DNA of 64,000 nt from Chloranthus sessilifolius. Lineage: Eukaryota > Streptophyta > Magnoliopsida > Chloranthales > Chloranthaceae. Both the position numbers and the translations under genes were made by a program. The stretch is taken from contig CM037597.1 in NCBI GenBank assembly GCA_021018995.1, positions 8,073,299 to 8,137,298 on the forward strand, in the 5' to 3' direction. A model generated the notes under the pieces. The model saw only the letters and a list, made by a program, of their open reading frames with translations, did no database searches and had not been told where the DNA came from. Positions 51,701 through 54,979 of this stretch are shown here, in pieces (position 1 is the stretch's first letter; each line of letters opens with the position of its first letter).

Positions 51701-54509
51701 GTACCTAGAGTGAGGGAGGGAGGGACCTTTCGATTCAGTGTCTTGCCTCACTGTATGCCATTGATTTCCATCAACTGTGAACAAGTCAATCTCCCTTACT
51801 ATTATTATTATTATTATTATTAGGGCCCGACTCTCCTGACCGTTATTTAAACTCCAAAGTGGTGTTTAAATGATCTTACACGGTTACACCATCAATGGCT
51901 TTAGATGTGGATGATCCGAACAGTGAAAGTGATAGATCATAGATTGAAGTGCACCATGCCCAAAAATTGTGTTTTAGGGAGATTTAAACAATCCTATCTG
52001 TGGACTTTAATATCGACCGTTGTTTTCAGTTTTGAATGGCTGATGTTAAAGTTCACCAATCTGATGGTTCACATCCACATGTAGGCATGTTTCTTTTGGC
52101 TGAGAAATGTTCCCATGATAGATTACCACTTGGGAAATTTAGATTGATCACAGATATTCACCACGTGACATAATGATAATCACACTTCAATGGTCTGAGA
52201 TTAAAAGTCTTAACTTTAATGGTGTAGGTGTCTAAATGTCGGTCAGGAGCCATTATCCCTTATTAGTATTAGGGTTCCTCTATTTGCACCAACTGAATCT
52301 CTAAAAGCACCCACCTACTAGTTGCACTCACTTATTATATGAGAAGTTATAGCACTCCCAGTTATATTTTATCATTTTTCATGAAATATGCACCCTCTCA
52401 GTCTTATAGCTGAACCACCCTCTTCTTCTCCTCCAACGACGACAGCGATGAGTCGCATCCATCACCGAAGCACCCTCTTCTTGCTCTTCTTGTTCTTCTC
52501 CAAAGATGACAACCCTTCTTGGATGACGACTATGACAATTAAATGGTGGACTCCGGCGAGTCACACAACAAGATGGCATCACCACAGCACCATCTTCTTC
52601 TTCCTCCTTCACTCCAATGAGTCACATTATCACTGAAGCACCCTCTTCTTGCTCTTCTTGTTCTTCTCCAACGATGCCACCCCTTCTTGGACCGCGAGGA
52701 CGATGACTGCGACAAATCAAACAGTGGGTTTCATGAATGTTTTAAGAGGGTATCAAGAGGGTTATATGGGTTACAGGAGTTTCATTCGGGTGGGTTTCAT
52801 GGGTTTTATGGGTGTTTTGAGAGGGTGTCAGGTTGATTTCAGGTGGGTTTCCGATAGGATTCAAGTGGGTTGATTTCGAGTGGGTTTCAAGAGGGTTCAG
52901 GTTTCCGATAAGTATCATCCCAGTGGATTTCGTGCGGGTTTCATTTCGGTGGGTTTCTAAAGGAGCCGAGGAAGAAGAATAAGAAGTGAGTGCACGTTGT
53001 GCAACTCGCCGGAGTTGAGGAAGAAGTGGGTGTACAAATAAAATTAGTAGGGTGTGAAATATTTTTTCCCCCACAACCAATAAATCATTTTTTTTCTTCA
53101 CATGTGAGAGCGTGGATGCTTTTAGAGTTTTGGTTGGTGCAAATGAGGTACCCTTCCTATTATTGTTATTCTTACTCTTATTGTCAACCTTCCAGTGGAG
53201 CTACAGGCCCAACCCCAACAGGTCAATCTCCTTATGCTGAAATGCTCAAACCTTAGGAAGTGCACAATTATTTTATGAGCATGCAAATCAGTGGAAGTAC
53301 AGTTTTGATGATAATCCAAATATCAGACACTAGCTTCATCTAATGGGCATTAAAATGGCTTCAGGTTCTTGTTTCTGATGGAACAACCAGCAATAACTTC
53401 TCTTTTTGTACTCTTTTAAGTTGTTTTGTTCTTTCTTCCCTTGTTTTGGTATCTCAGTATATAGCCCATCTATTATGCATTCATGAAAAGTAGTCATTAA
53501 GAATAGCAATATATACACCATCAGTTTGGAATATAGCTATGCGTATGAGATTTCATTATTTCAATTATTTTCAAGTTGCATTTATAAATAGAAAGAAAAA
53601 ATTTTAAAAAGATAAAAATCAAGAAAAATACAAAACATCTATGTTATTCAGTATTTTTATTGGCCGAACCCGATTTTGTCAATTCATCTGTGATAAATAA
53701 TTATAGTAACTGCAGTGGGAAACTAAGGCTGTGTTTGGGATCGCTCTTTGGAGGCAAAGAGCAGCCCACTGAAAAGAGTAGGTTTAAATTGCTCTTTTTA
53801 AGAGAACTTAATTCATCCCTTTCACTCTCAGAAAGAGCTAAGACCACCTACAACCAAACAGTCCCATACTAAAGTGCTCTGTGCCAAAACAGAGAGCTGC
53901 TCTTTGCCTCCAAAGAGGAATCCCAAACACAGCCTATCTATATTTTTTGTTTTGTATTAATTAAGTGTAACATGGGATGTTATAACTGATATAATTGCAC
54001 ACCATTTGAAAAAGAGGCTTATATTGGTCGGGTGCATGTTGTATTCAAGGTTTAAAATTTTGGTATTCGAGGTATCAGCCTGCCGAAATTGATTTATTGT
54101 CTCGGCAGCGACAATACAAACTTTGTATCAGCGATACATTAACACTAGTGTATTTGATATAGGGCCTGAGACACATGTATTTCTTGTCTCAGACACTGTT
54201 GCTTCCAAAACACATCATCTGATTTGCTTCAATCAAACGAGATTTTGAACTAGCATTAGTCGCTGTGTCATTGGTAATTTCATTAATGAGTGGATACTTT
54301 TCTTTTTTCCTTAATTGGTGTGCACATAAATTGATTGATGTGCAATTAGTAATTTCCACAATTGGTGTACAAGAAGTAAAGGTTGGTTCTCTCTATTATA
54401 AACCCCGGACCCTATGGAATGATTAGCCTTTGTTCTGCACTTGGTACAGGTGGAAACGTCAGTTCTGAATCTTCCTGTGGACAAGATGGACTACTTTGTA
54501 CCTGGCTGA
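6911..54509 (+). CDS. FBP7: F-box protein, FBXO9/Hrt3-like, ten coding exons
   Basis: Join of 6911..6995, 7532..7644, 21815..21931, 22014..22110, 38570..38643, 46795..46848, 47179..47280, 49321..49379, 50855..51065 and 54450..54509: 972 nt, 323 residues plus TGA. F-box proteins bind SKP1 and recruit substrates to SCF ubiquitin ligases. The F-box spans exons 2 and 3 ([14 protein letters not shown], then the [18 protein letters not shown] segment). After it come [42 protein letters not shown] and [12 protein letters not shown], matching the conserved C-terminal half of FBXO9-type proteins, where the human text reads W-REMFLERPRVRFDG and YYRYIRFFPDG. The length is near that of Arabidopsis F-box protein 7. 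All introns are GT-AG and all phases join. Introns total about 46.6 kb and are filled with transposons. Symbol assigned by recalled similarity, not by a search. Confidence 0.93.
7532..7644 (+). CDS. FBP7: F-box gene coding exon 2, start of F-box
   Basis: The acceptor ATATATCCAG precedes the exon and the donor GTAATG follows it. The split codon A|AT restores Asn in WLNLYGV. It encodes [14 protein letters not shown] and then [15 protein letters not shown], the first half of the F-box. Intron 2 after it is 14.2 kb and full of transposons. Confidence 0.93.
7861..8526. mobile_element. MITE-like element with GAGGCGT words
   Basis: The two ends (AGTGTCTTAAATAGCG and CGCTATCCTTTAAAAACACT) are imperfect inverted repeats. 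The end regions are saturated with GAGGC, CTTGAGGCGT and GCCTCG words in opposite orientation; the middle is AT-rich. Flanks CCTGAATC and TCTGAATT match at 6 of 8 positions, consistent with an old hAT-type duplication. Non-coding. Confidence 0.6.
8825..9412. mobile_element. MITE-like element with AGCG/GGCG words
   Basis: It starts GGTAGTCAAGGCGGTGTGGCGAG, almost the same terminus as the element at 44218..45204. It ends with CGCCATGGCGCCGCTATTTAGTCACC text in inverted sense. Between are AT-rich sequence and a GGCCCGATCGGG-type segment at about 9030..9200. The right boundary is approximate. Confidence 0.45.
9413..10145. other. intron 2 sequence, nothing recognised
   Basis: AT-rich intronic sequence with no recognisable element. 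The first copy of the ATTAG target duplication of the next element lies at its right edge (10146..10150). Confidence 0.4.
10151..11196 (+). repeat. 5' LTR of G1
   Basis: 1046 bp, TGACGGGG...CGCGTCA. The outer part has four copies of a GACGGACGTCC-type palindrome (about 10287, 10327, 10348 and 10370). A CTATAAAGCC box lies near 10544. From 10425 onward it aligns with 15036..15812. Confidence 0.95.
11201..11212 (+). other. primer binding site of G1
   Basis: TGGTGTCAAAGC follows the LTR end after a 4-nt spacer. It differs by two bases from the usual initiator-tRNA-Met complement TGGTATCAGAGC. Confidence 0.8.
11440..12557 (+). pseudogene. G1 gag with CCHC zinc knuckle
   Basis: The reading starts near [14 protein letters not shown], changes frame around 11560 and continues through [19 protein letters not shown] and DHHFQWYNM, a gypsy gag core. 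Stops interrupt it at about 11884 and 12081. The zinc knuckle C-Y-K-C-x4-H-x4-C ([14 protein letters not shown]) is intact near 12349, followed by an acidic EEVYESE linker. It is the nucleocapsid/capsid precursor of the element and is no longer one open frame. Confidence 0.85.
12600..15030 (+). pseudogene. G1 pol: protease, RT, RNase H, partial integrase
   Basis: The protease has an intact VDSGSC site near 12663. RT begins near 12985: it has [38 protein letters not shown] and, after a frameshift and stop near 13670..13720, [10 protein letters not shown]. RNase H (about 14120..14520) shows [19 protein letters not shown] and SDHEALRFL. The integrase HHCC finger (WELHAG...HFG...CRTCQ) ends at a stop near 14872. 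One frame over, the core begins [14 protein letters not shown] with the first catalytic Asp, then stops at FSKMAHS near 15028, where the deletion junction lies. Confidence 0.9.
15036..15812 (+). repeat. 3' LTR of G1, 5' part missing
   Basis: It matches 10425..11196 of the 5' LTR. The first 274 bp, including the palindrome cluster, are gone. The junction with integrase sequence shares the short word TTTTA. It ends CGCGTCA before the ATTAG duplication. Confidence 0.93.
16015..16215. repeat. diverged GATACGTACC-word MITE
   Basis: Dense CCGGTA, GATACGTACC and ATCGTCCAA words, ending ACCGGTATTTTAACCCATTG. This closely resembles the right end of the hAT MITE at 39137..39366 (CCGGCATTTTAACCCATG). 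The left end and target duplication are not clear. Confidence 0.6.
16216..17980. other. low-complexity intronic sequence
   Basis: It contains AT-rich TATAAGT words (16615..16690), pyrimidine-rich T tracts (16840..17260), and a CA/TA microsatellite (about 17396..17427). A self-complementary stretch lies around 17080..17215, where CCTTAAAAACCAGAAAAAAAC pairs loosely with GGTTTTT...TTAAGG. No gene is recognised. Confidence 0.45.
18111..18425 (+). mobile_element. TRIM retrotransposon
   Basis: Two LTRs of about 112 bp (18111..18222 and 18313..18425) run TGTTGAAGTTTAG...AAATTTATCA. A 90-bp interior carries a primer-site-like TAGTATTAGAGCAGGCC directly after the first LTR and GTGCCAGGGCG before the second. 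Flanks TCGTC and TCTTC match at 4 of 5. Terminal-repeat retrotransposons in miniature have this layout and rely on other elements. It sits in a minus-strand LINE. Confidence 0.88.
18935..19295. mobile_element. MITE with CGTATAATAC words, copy 1
   Basis: It ends TTTGTCACAATGG. In reverse complement it aligns over most of its length with 47432..47890: CATTGTGACAAA, then GCCACA-CGTACTAAA, GTATAATAC, TTTTTCCCC and GCTCGCTCACTGTAT. It is AT-rich and non-coding. Target duplication not resolved. Confidence 0.7.
20017..20659. mobile_element. hAT-type element, GGCGGAGCC ends
   Basis: 643 bp with ends CACTGGCGGAGCCA and TGGCTCCGCCCCTG. Perfect 8-bp duplication CTCCTAAC at 20009..20016 and 20660..20667. 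C-A-G/C-x-GGCGGAGCC ends are common in plant hAT elements. No transposase is visible. It splits the LINE RT. Confidence 0.92.
20891..21299. other. intron 2 sequence, nothing recognised
   Basis: AT-rich, with no recognisable coding or repeat structure apart from the left shoulder of the foldback that follows. Confidence 0.35.
21300..21748. repeat. foldback repeat with ~170-bp arms
   Basis: The left arm (21300..21475) and right arm (21572..21748) are inverted copies. Shared words include AAGTGTGCCACTTGA, CTTAGGGTTGGTC, ATGGTGG and CTTTGCC(G/T)GACACATGG. The spacer carries two direct half-copies of ACCTTTAA(A/G)TGAATGTC. Transcribed as part of the host intron, it could form a long hairpin. It ends 66 bp before coding exon 3. 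Confidence 0.85.
21815..21931 (+). CDS. FBP7: F-box gene coding exon 3, second half of F-box
   Basis: 39 codons in phase 0 between GAGCAG and GTAAAT. It contains the F-box core [18 protein letters not shown] and then [10 protein letters not shown], the end of the domain. The leucine and the cysteine/tryptophan signature match FBXO9-type F-boxes. Confidence 0.95.
22014..22110 (+). CDS. FBP7: F-box gene coding exon 4
   Basis: 32 codons plus one base, after an 82-bp intron. It encodes [19 protein letters not shown] and then [11 protein letters not shown], corresponding to the W-R-x-M-x-L-x-RPR block of FBXO9 proteins. The donor GTAAGA opens a 16.5-kb intron. Confidence 0.94.
22170..22406 (-). 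repeat. 3' LTR of copia A
   Basis: Aligns with 37400..37636 over the same length. On the minus strand it starts TGTTGATGTGG. A purine tract, AAGGGGGAG, lies just outside at 22407..22415 on the internal side. Confidence 0.92.
22595..23705 (-). pseudogene. copia A: RT remnant and RNase H
   Basis: RNase H (22595..23029) shows [33 protein letters not shown] and YGDNEAA. The RT part (23297..23578) has [15 protein letters not shown] joined directly to [11 protein letters not shown] and then [11 protein letters not shown]. The fingers and palm segment between them, about 90 residues in intact copia RT, is deleted. Upstream text ending SSDFVSIPT belongs to the integrase-RT linker and stops at the G2 insertion. 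Confidence 0.88.
23710..24508 (-). repeat. 3' LTR of G2 with CTCGAGCGAG cluster
   Basis: Contains six copies or variants of TCGCTCGAGCGA at about 24192..24362. Aligns with 25402..26177. Confidence 0.88.
24814..25122 (-). CDS. hypothetical frame inside G2
   Basis: A 102-codon frame starting [16 protein letters not shown], followed by a proline-, valine- and acid-rich tail ([14 protein letters not shown]). It may be the remains of a gag-like protein: a frame just upstream (25245..25351) starts [17 protein letters not shown], like the N-terminal part of some gypsy gag polyproteins. No zinc knuckle is seen. Function unknown and coding status uncertain. Confidence 0.35.
   Translation of the reverse strand: MVAWHEDISTILIKGFIHDLSEDVLAMIQALRPNVTSFIFTTAPVRQPLRVRVPLPSPVVVPIPVEDIVPTVKPSTSIPREDPIDEAVDDPETVEEPESIEA
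25402..26177 (-). repeat. 5' LTR of G2
   Basis: Second LTR copy, with the same palindrome cluster at about 25862..26035 (CTCGAGCGAG, TCGCTCGAGCGG and variants). On the minus strand it starts TGTGGAATTTAGATCCGCATG. Confidence 0.87.
26178..26470 (-). pseudogene. copia A linker between G2 and G3 insertions
   Basis: The minus-strand frame reads [20 protein letters not shown] near the G2 side, the conserved segment that precedes RT in many copia polyproteins. It proves that the host element continues across G2. Confidence 0.8.
26471..27292 (-). repeat. 3' LTR of G3 with CGATCGATCG cluster
   Basis: Five TCGATCGATCGA-type palindromes lie at about 27018, 27072, 27095, 27143 and 27162. Aligns with 31971..32876. 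Confidence 0.9.
27300..30995 (-). pseudogene. G3 pol with zinc knuckle and chromodomain
   Basis: Read right to left. Zinc knuckle [14 protein letters not shown] (near 30950). Protease with the catalytic triad changed to [14 protein letters not shown] and a duplicated HYRMNP pair (near 29990). RT with scattered stops. RNase H with AYFSEKLND and [10 protein letters not shown]. Integrase finger WELHAG...HFGHNKT. Core [10 protein letters not shown] and RFSKMSHF, second Asp in LFDRDV, then [11 protein letters not shown]. Last a chromodomain with [20 protein letters not shown]. The chromodomain places it among chromoviruses, whose members can target marked chromatin. Confidence 0.9.
31022..31883 (-). 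pseudogene. G3 gag
   Basis: The start is taken as [18 protein letters not shown] coiled, glutamine-rich segment ([19 protein letters not shown]) follows, then the gag core ([44 protein letters not shown]). A stop near 31302 separates it from the distal part, [20 protein letters not shown]. It is followed by the zinc knuckle in the next segment. Confidence 0.85.
31971..32876 (-). repeat. 5' LTR of G3
   Basis: 906 bp. Carries the same palindrome cluster at about 32607..32765. Slightly longer than the partner LTR because of an extra segment near 32240..32330. Confidence 0.9.
32877..33155 (-). pseudogene. copia A linker between G3 and the LTR pair
   Basis: The minus-strand frame includes [20 protein letters not shown], the conserved copia segment after integrase. 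It links the RT side to the integrase side of element A. Confidence 0.82.
33156..35408 (+). mobile_element. head-to-tail pair of LTRs, no interior
   Basis: Two copies of a ~1.1-kb LTR, 33156..34281 and 34288..35408, both in + orientation, are separated by only CATTGA. They share start text TG(C/T)...ACTTTAGATCCGCC and end text CCCTAGCATTGCATTTAGTA. The layout (TATTTAAAGG box, then GCGATTCTT and GTACACGAAAGTAAC near the end) matches the G3 LTR family, in opposite orientation. No primer site, purine tract or coding region lies between them. Confidence 0.85.
35409..36159 (-). pseudogene. copia A integrase
   Basis: Core residues include [12 protein letters not shown] (second catalytic Asp) and [19 protein letters not shown] (catalytic Glu). 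Upstream text [10 protein letters not shown] corresponds to the pre-integrase LWHxRLGH segment, degraded. The frame is broken between segments. Left of 35409 it is interrupted by the LTR pair. Confidence 0.87.
36270..37387 (-). pseudogene. copia A protease and gag remains
   Basis: The protease segment reads [13 protein letters not shown]; the active-site triad DSG of copia proteases is DSR here, so it should be inactive. The gag part (36603..37387) is broken by stops and shows no clear zinc knuckle. Confidence 0.78.
37388..37399 (-). other. primer binding site of copia A
   Basis: The reverse complement of GCTCTGATACCA is TGGTATCAGAGC, the standard initiator tRNA-Met complement. It abuts the LTR directly. 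Confidence 0.9.
37400..37636 (-). repeat. 5' LTR of copia A
   Basis: 237 bp. On the minus strand it begins TGTTGGTGTGG and ends AAATTTAACT, next to the primer site. Confidence 0.92.
37645..37870. repeat. inverted copy of dispersed repeat R1
   Basis: The reverse complement carries GCATCC-TACGTTAAA, GGCTAACATCAGC and TTGG-ACAAAG words, as in 4670..4991 and 48290..48610. Non-coding. Confidence 0.55.
37878..37990 (+). repeat. tRNA-derived SINE-like sequence
   Basis: An A-box-like TGGCCTGTAGCCTAATGGAAGG (37881..37902) and a B box GGTTCAATTCC (37931..37941) are followed by an A-rich AAAATAAAAAG. The spacing fits a tRNA-derived polymerase III promoter. It is too diverged to be a working tRNA gene. 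Confidence 0.55.
38133..38369 (-). repeat. second SINE-like repeat
   Basis: On the minus strand, GGTCAAGAGCTAGCCAGG precedes GAGTTTGAATCCTCCC, a possible A box and B box. A related copy is at 54603..54720 (GATAACGGGGTATCCGCCTCTTAGAGCA versus GATAACCTGGGTGTTTGGACCTCTTAGAGCA on the + strand). The 15-bp GCTCTTGACCAATCA occurs near both ends. Confidence 0.45.
38570..38643 (+). CDS. FBP7: F-box gene coding exon 5
   Basis: The split G|GT codon gives Gly. It encodes [17 protein letters not shown] and then VTNPVHV, the block that in FBXO9 reads YISKTTYIRQG. Acceptor ACATTCAG, donor GTATGT. Flanked by 16.5-kb and 8.2-kb introns. Confidence 0.94.
38830..39400. repeat. old TATCGGCTGATACC-word element
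   Basis: Repeated words GATGGATATCAAATCTCATGGT(C/T)GGAGGG, TATCGGCTGATA and CCGATACTGAACC occur twice (about 38875 and 38940). It is older than, and related in word content to, the MITE inserted in it at 39137..39366. Confidence 0.65.
39137..39366. mobile_element. hAT-type MITE, GATACGTATCGG family, copy 1
   Basis: 230 bp, starting CATGGATCAAAAT and ending ATTTTAACCCATG. Perfect 8-bp duplication GTCGATAC at 39129..39136 and 39367..39374. The interior is packed with CGATACGTATCGG, CCGGTACGTA and GGACGATAC palindromes. No coding capacity. Confidence 0.93.
39675..39780 (+). repeat. weak SINE-like sequence
   Basis: TGGTGCAATGGTAAAAGGCTGGGG resembles a tRNA 5' half. The following T/G-rich TTTGTTTGTTCTTGTTGTTG resembles a plant SINE tail. 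The B box is poor. Confidence 0.3.
39890..41000 (-). pseudogene. LINE endonuclease-RT linker and RT fragment
   Basis: The minus-strand frame at 39963..40232 reads [20 protein letters not shown] and then [19 protein letters not shown] and ICNLDME, the first RT blocks of L1-type elements. Upstream (40770..40950) [10 protein letters not shown] and [17 protein letters not shown] are the usual linker. Stops break it. The RT catalytic FADD block is missing: it is truncated on the left. Confidence 0.8.
41001..42100. other. intron 5 sequence, nothing recognised
   Basis: Pyrimidine-rich in parts (41450..41600). It may include the upstream part of the LINE as far as about 41290. No gene or clear repeat ends. 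Confidence 0.35.
42107..42140. repeat. (TA)n microsatellite
   Basis: About 17 TA units at the boundary of the next repeat element. Confidence 0.95.
42141..42780. repeat. TA-bounded repeat with a 160-bp tandem duplication
   Basis: 42458..42617 and 42618..42780 are near-identical direct copies starting TTTTGGGATCACATG and ending in GTGTGTGTGGGTATATATA. Each unit carries CTCAACTCGAGTCATCTCACC and GAGATACTCAAGTCACTTGG. (TA)n tracts lie at both outer edges. Non-coding. Confidence 0.85.
42960..43189. mobile_element. hAT-type MITE, GATACGTATCGG family, copy 2
   Basis: 230 bp with perfect 13-bp inverted ends CATGGATCAAAAT / ATTTTGATCCATG. Perfect 8-bp duplication ATCTTCAC at 42952..42959 and 43190..43197. 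It is nearly the same as 39137..39366 along its whole length. Confidence 0.95.
43452..43739. repeat. foldback MITE, ~120-bp arms
   Basis: The left arm (TTCATTGTGAAATTAGCAT, then AGACCAAAATG, ATGAAGGGCAAAA, GGCAAACTTGTAA) and the right arm are inverted copies. The centre repeats TTGTAATTACAAG words. Target duplication not resolved. Confidence 0.8.
44146..45355. mobile_element. hAT-type element, GGAGCC/GCTACGCCCC ends
   Basis: Starts TAGGGATGGAGCCAC and ends CTAGCTACGCCCCTG. The flanks AGTGAAGG (44138..44145) and ACTGAAGG (45356..45363) are an 8-bp duplication with one mismatch. Related ends occur at 20017..20659. It contains a second element (44218..45204). Confidence 0.78.
44218..45204. mobile_element. 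nested element with GGCGAT words
   Basis: Ends GGTAGTCAAGGCGG / CCGCCTTAATTACC. The left part is saturated with GGCGCCATGGCG, GGCGAT and TCGCCAT words. The right part is an S/L-rich C/T tract (44520..44820) and AT-rich sequence. The open frames in it are by-products of CTCTTTCTCT repetition, not genes. Confidence 0.65.
45598..45640. repeat. (TA)n microsatellite
   Basis: About 21 TA units, at the left edge of the element that follows. Confidence 0.95.
45641..46019. repeat. TA-bounded inverted-end element 1
   Basis: Imperfect inverted ends: GGTGTAGTGTTTGAAC near the left and GTTGAACGCTACACC near the right. It is flanked on both sides by TA tracts. It shares GATCATGTGGCACGTGATC-type text with 42458..42780. 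Non-coding. Confidence 0.65.
46061..46452. repeat. TA/GA-bounded element 2
   Basis: The left flank is TATATATATATG(AG)n and the right flank TATATATGTTTGTG...(GA)n. Ends GGGATATGCGTCTGGG and GGGATGCATAGTCCCGGG. The interior carries GATCACATGAC and GGTGCCACATGG words. Confidence 0.6.
46795..46848 (+). CDS. FBP7: F-box gene coding exon 6
   Basis: 18 codons in phase 0: [18 protein letters not shown], the most recognisable block of the FBXO9 family. Acceptor TTTGTAG, donor GTCATC (weaker than the others). Confidence 0.95.
46903..47113. mobile_element. hAT-like MITE, GGGTCGGG words, in intron 6
   Basis: Inverted ends AGGGCTGTCAA / TTGACAGCCCT. The interior repeats GGGTCGGGTTGGG and CCCGAC words. 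It makes up 211 of the 330 bp of intron 6. No clear 8-bp duplication. Confidence 0.75.
47179..47280 (+). CDS. FBP7: F-box gene coding exon 7
   Basis: 34 codons in phase 0, from [15 protein letters not shown] to [11 protein letters not shown]. The C-x-Y-R/K-G-x-Y-T-L segment matches the G-H-Y-R-L-S block of FBXO9. Acceptor ATGGTTAG, donor GTATGG. Confidence 0.92.
47432..47890. mobile_element. MITE with CGTATAATAC words, copy 2
   Basis: Reverse-orientation partner of 18935..19295. Ends CATTGTGACAAA and GTTGTCACTTTGG. A CTTTCTCGCT(T/C)A block near the right end is present twice (about 47742 and 47845). Confidence 0.7.
48290..48610. repeat. dispersed repeat R1, copy
   Basis: Shares CCCTACGTTAACCATGAACAA, CTTTTTAGGCTA and GTCAAAGATGTGCGCCACATG with the copy at 4670..4991. 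Non-coding. Confidence 0.55.
48735..48780. repeat. (TA)n microsatellite at MITE edge
   Basis: About 23 TA units. The other side of the adjacent element (49229..49238) is also TA repeats, so the element split one TA tract. Confidence 0.95.
48781..49228. mobile_element. Mutator-type MITE family M1, copy 1
   Basis: 448 bp. Ends GGGACCAACTCTCCTGACCG and the inverse of GGTCAGGCGCCAGGATCCC. ATATATATA (9 bp) lies on both sides. A diverged full-length copy is at 51823..52259. The nine-base flank and GGG termini suggest Mutator-like origin. Confidence 0.8.
49321..49379 (+). CDS. FBP7: F-box gene coding exon 8
   Basis: 19 codons plus two bases: [19 protein letters not shown], then AG|G across the intron gives Arg. 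Acceptor CATTTACAG, donor GTTTTT. Confidence 0.93.
49580..49783. mobile_element. hAT-type MITE, TGATACGTATC words
   Basis: 204 bp, CATGGTTCAAAAT...ACTTTGAACCTTG. Perfect 8-bp duplication GATTAGAC at 49572..49579 and 49784..49791. The interior has GTATCGGCTGAT and GATACATGTCGG words. Same terminus as the 39137 and 42960 copies, but older. Confidence 0.9.
49795..50020. repeat. dispersed repeat R1, copy
   Basis: Shares GGTGCCAATTTTAGCCTAACATCAG and GGATTGGTCAAGGATGTGTGCC with the 4670 copy. It also carries GGTGATGCCCCATTA, found at 5708. Confidence 0.55.
50102..50437. mobile_element. hAT-type MITE, GGGTCGGG words
   Basis: Perfect 8-bp duplication GTTAAAAT at 50094..50101 and 50438..50445. The right end is TTGACAGCCCTA; the left end is degraded. 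The interior repeats GGGTTGGGTCGGG and CCGACCC. It lies in intron 8. Confidence 0.8.
50453..50793. mobile_element. MITE-like element with AAATTC words
   Basis: Inverted ends TGACCAAGTC / GAATTTGGTCA. The interior is runs of AAAAATTC, GGAAAAAT and TTTTTCAAAA. It ends about 60 bp before the exon 9 acceptor. No duplication resolved. Confidence 0.5.
50855..51065 (+). CDS. FBP7: F-box gene coding exon 9
   Basis: The largest exon, 211 nt. It encodes [20 protein letters not shown], then a short acidic loop ([10 protein letters not shown]), then [20 protein letters not shown] and [14 protein letters not shown]. Acceptor TTGGCAG, donor GTATGG. This plant-specific C-terminal block is a good family marker. 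Confidence 0.95.
51360..51730. repeat. TA-adjacent inverted-end element
   Basis: Follows a TATATATAT tract. Ends carry GAACGCTGGGTAAGTGCCCA and ACACTAGGTAAGTACCTAG with GTTTGTAC/GTTTGAAC, loosely inverted. Similar in style to 45641..46019. Confidence 0.45.
51823..52259. mobile_element. Mutator-type MITE family M1, copy 2
   Basis: 437 bp, aligned with 48781..49228 end to end (CTCTCCTGACCG..., AGATTGATCA, GTCGGTCAGG). Flanks TTATTATTA (51814..51822) and TTATTAGTA (52260..52268) match at 8 of 9. It targets a TTA microsatellite. Confidence 0.88.
52272..53153. mobile_element. Mutator-type element with GGGTTTC repeats
   Basis: Inverted ends GGGTTCCTCTATTTGCACCAAC / GTTGGTGCAAATGAGGTACCC. Nine-base flanks TTAGTATTA (52263..52271) and TTCCTATTA (53154..53162) match at 7 of 9. 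The interior has two CACTGAAGCACCCTCTTCTT-type copies and a tract of GTGGGTTTC/GAGGGT units (52725..52960). No transposase. Confidence 0.75.
53163..53726. other. intron 9 sequence, nothing recognised
   Basis: AT-rich, with no element ends visible. Confidence 0.35.
53727..53934. mobile_element. MITE with ~38-bp inverted ends
   Basis: GGCTGTGTTTGGGAT and GCTCTTTGGAGGCAAAGAGC at the left are mirrored at the right with two mismatches. GGCTGTGTTTGG ends are usual for PIF/Harbinger or hAT MITEs; the flanks do not settle which. 208 bp, non-coding. Confidence 0.85.
54040..54210. repeat. degraded TCGGCAGCGATAC-word MITE
   Basis: Starts CAAGGTTTAAAATTTTGG, like the CATGGTTCAAAAT ends of the hAT MITEs, and carries TATCAGCGATACA and GTCTCGGCAG words. 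The right end is unclear. Confidence 0.4.
54450..54509 (+). CDS. FBP7: F-box gene last coding exon
   Basis: 19 codons plus [22 protein letters not shown]. Acceptor TTGGTACAG. The ending V-x-x-SVLNLP-x-x-KMDY is the usual plant C-terminus, so the gene is complete. Confidence 0.95.
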   Translation: METSVLNLPVDKMDYFVPG

Positions 54510-54974
54510 TATGTGTTCCCTTTCTTCTCTTTGTAATGTATATTCAAGCACCCGTTAGCCATTTCATAAGCATATCTGTATTTTGTAATAAATACTTTTT
54601 TCTTTTTGATAACGGGGTATCCGCCTCTTAGAGCAGTCCTCCTGTACCTGCAACACCCGCACATGGGGTGGGATTTGAACTCAGAACCTCTGCTTCTTGA
54701 GGCGTGATCCTGGCTCCCCCCAGGTTTGGCTCAAATGTTTTTATGCTGAACAGCTATAGCTTCTACTTCTCTGTTGATAGAGTACTATGCTTTTCAATTG
54801 CCTTGTAAGTTTGTTGTTTGATTTTATCTCTGTATAATAGAATTCTGTTTGTATATCAAGGTAAATATTGGTTTTTGACTTTTAATAGAATCTGTTCTGC
54901 TTTGGTGTTACTTCTCTTTTTCATTTTTAGTAGGCAACTTAAGAAATTTTGTTCATTGGACAAGCTGGATATGG
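54510..54974 (+). other. 3'-UTR region of the F-box gene
   Basis: T-rich sequence after the stop codon. A second SINE-like copy (54603..54720, related to 38133..38369) lies in it. A definite polyadenylation site cannot be chosen. Copia B begins at 54980. Confidence 0.45.
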
Positions 54975-54979
54975 AAATG

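Noticed and set aside
52388..52873. Small open frames rich in Ser/Thr or Gly/Phe
   Set aside because: They fall within a Mutator-type element and follow its short repeated words, and frames on both strands are open for the same reason.
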